A DNA stretch of 64,000 nucleotides, taken from Membranipora membranacea. Its lineage: Eukaryota; Bryozoa; Gymnolaemata; Cheilostomatida; Membraniporidae. The notes beneath the pieces were generated by a model. The model was not told the origin of the DNA, searched no databases, and saw only the letters and a program-made list of their open reading frames with translations. Of this stretch, positions 62,060-64,000 are shown one piece after another. The position numbers and the translations under genes are program-made. The stretch covers positions 3,355,001 through 3,419,000 of the forward strand of contig OU612066.1 of the NCBI GenBank assembly GCA_914767715.1. The letters are read 5' to 3'. Each line of letters begins with the position of its first letter. The stretch's first letter is position 1.

Positions 62060-63515
62060 GCTCTATCATCATAGATATGCTCTATTATCCAACTTTCGAC
62101 CAATATCAGTTTAACCAATTTTATCCAAAGTCTTTGAGAAACACATCAATATTCACCTTCAGACGTATTTAGAATCAAATAAAATCCTATACAACTTACA
62201 GTCAGGTTTCAGAAAAGGTTTCTCTTGCGCAGATGCTATACATAAGATATTTAGTGATTGTCTAGACTATAAATTTCAAGGTTATTACATTTCTATAATA
62301 TTTTTGGACTTTAGAAAAGCGTTTGATTGTGTTGATCATGCTATACTTCTTTAGAAATTGTCTAGATATGGCATAACTGGATCATCCCATAAACTGCTAG
62401 CCTCTTTTTTAAATGATAGAAAACAACATGTAACATTCAACCAGTCAAATTCCACATTACTACCTATTCGGAAAGGTGTCCCTCAAGGCTCAAGTATTGC
62501 CCCAACATTATTTTCTATCTTCATCAATGATCTTTTAAACTCACATCTTTTCTCTACTGTCAATGCTTACGCTGATGATACTACTTTTGTTGCCAAAAGC
62601 CGCAACATTTTTCAGTTAGAACGATCTTGCAATATTGATCTCAGTGAGATAAACCAACGGTGTAAGGCAAACAAAATGGTGATCAACACAAAAAAATCAC
62701 AATATCTGCTTTGTAATGCATCACCTAACACAAACTTTTCATTATCAATTTCTGGATCTGAACTTGAGAGACAAGCCAAAACTAAACTCCTTGGCTATAT
62801 GATACATGACACGCTTTCATGGACTGATCATGTTGAATATATTTCAAAAAAGCTAAAGGCTAATCTTGCACTTTTTCAGCAATGCAGATTTTGTATTGGA
62901 AGGAAAGCGGCGATGACCTTTTACCACCATTTCATTTTCTGTTATCTAATCTATGGTATTCATATTTACTATAACTTATCCCCTGCTCACATAACAAATC
63001 CCACATTTTTACTACAGAAGAGGGCTTTTAGGCTTATCGCCTTTGTACATTTCATTCCAAAGCATCTGATATCAACACAGGATCTTTCAAGATCATTAAA
63101 TCTTTTCCCCTCACCACAGCTTGCCAGTTATTTCTCTGCTATTTATGGCTATAAAATACTTAATATGTTGGCTCCATGTTTTATATATGAGCAGTTTTCA
63201 TTTAATATACATCGTTTTCTGATGAGAGACACGCATTATCTTAAACAATTTTCTTTGCAATCTTTCTTTAATCTTCATTAGCTTTATGCAACATATCAGG
63301 TCTGCAAACAATTTAAAGTTATTCCGACAATATGCATTCATGTATTTCATGTCTAAGACATAACCATTTTCACTGTTAGTCTTTATCTTCCATATTTCTT
63401 CGTTATTCATTTATTCCATATTTATTTATTTTTGTTTCATCTTGGCACAATAGGAAGAACATCATTTTAATGGTGAAGATTGCTTGTCAATAAACGCTTA
63501 AAAAAAGAAGAAGAA
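62060..63515 (+). mobile_element. LINE reverse transcriptase, unit 2, with intact 3' end
   Basis: This is the same LINE as 58420-59352 plus its true 3' end. The open frame 62358-63281 covers YGITGSS, GVPQGSS, the catalytic AYADDTTFV and the thumb (LGYMIHDTLSW), and continues through the C-terminal region. Two stops upstream (TAA after ISV, TAG after AILL) break the fingers region, so it is not active. After the stop, about 230 bases of 3' UTR lead to CAATAAACGCTT and an A-rich tail at about 63490-63515. It is 5'-truncated at the fingers: no endonuclease is present. Confidence 0.92.
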
Positions 63516-64000
63516 AAATATAGGATTTGTGTTGCTGCATCGACATCACACTGTTATACACAAGAATACCCTGATCAGCCAAATTGTGTCTGGTCCTGTC
63601 TTTTCAGGCTTTATGCTTATTTTGAAAATCCTAGCAATAACTTAAACGCTGGAGTGGTCATGTGTTTGTACATGCAGGGTCAAGATCTCTCCTCTTTTGG
63701 CCTCATCTTAGGGGGTAGCTGACACAGACATATTATGAGGGTATGAGCTCTATATCATACACAAGGTGAGAGTGGTATAAACTGCCATTGTGTGCAAATT
63801 AACATTGGTTTTTGCATTTGATATTCCATGTCTGCGACAACTACTTTAAATACTCTAGGAACTGTCAACTCCTCCTTAATCAGTTTCTCATGTAGCGACT
63901 TAATAGCAAACAAACCGCAAAATAGAATGACTATTTACTAGTCAGTCATTTTTACAGAGCAAAAAACGCAAAGAATCACTTTATGTTTTTTTTGCCAAAC
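63516..64000. other. Continuation of the receptor duplication flank
   Basis: Patches here resemble 43395-43760 after receptor A (for example CTATATCATACACAAGGT, and an AATCAG.TTCTCATG block). So the B flank resumes after the LINE insertion. No gene is seen up to the window edge. Confidence 0.5.

Overview
This is an animal (metazoan) genomic window: AT-rich, with spliceosomal introns (GT..AG), vertebrate-like RNA-processing and C2-domain genes, secreted and transmembrane CUB/C-type lectin/sushi receptors, and many degenerate transposons. The gene set is pan-metazoan. An early-branching invertebrate such as a sponge or cnidarian is plausible, but nothing in the sequence fixes the phylum. All exon models were built by hand from splice sites and reading phase. 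Each complete model sums to a whole number of codons.

Layout. (1) 101-5948 (+): the 3' part of an MCTP gene (C2 domains plus two membrane segments). (2) 7536-10151 (-): ERI1-type 3'-5' exoribonuclease (SAP + DEDDh), convergent with MCTP. (3) 12759-17337 (+): NSUN6-type tRNA m5C methyltransferase (PUA + NOL1/NOP2/Sun), divergent from ERI1. Two copies of one TA-flanked inverted-repeat transposon family lie between ERI1 and NSUN6. (4) 21459-25187 (-): an unrecognised secreted protein of 677 residues, rich in Tyr/Asp/Arg tandem repeats and with a very basic tail. (5) 26749-42052 (+) and 44688-57564 (+): two tandem paralogues, A (1094 aa) and B (1098 aa). They encode single-pass receptors with the order signal peptide, CTLD carrying a Thr-rich insert, four CUB, second CTLD, three sushi, transmembrane helix, 15-residue tail. 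All 18 coding exons and phases are conserved. Flanking non-coding sequence is also duplicated, so the unit is about 17.8 kb in copy A. (6) 56.3-63.5 kb: a LINE inserted downstream of B. The end of B plus most of that LINE was then tandemly duplicated, giving a disabled third copy of the last two exons.

The receptor locus is the most interesting part. Comparing A with B, and the two 3' units with each other, gives natural empty sites. These date and define several insertions: two hAT-type elements with 8-bp target duplications, a TTAA-flanked MITE, 5'-truncated LINE tails, a tRNA-like SINE, and a perfect 2 x 232-bp element whose head matches the 5' end of U2 snRNA. I know of no described receptor with this exact domain order, but only a domain-architecture search could establish novelty.
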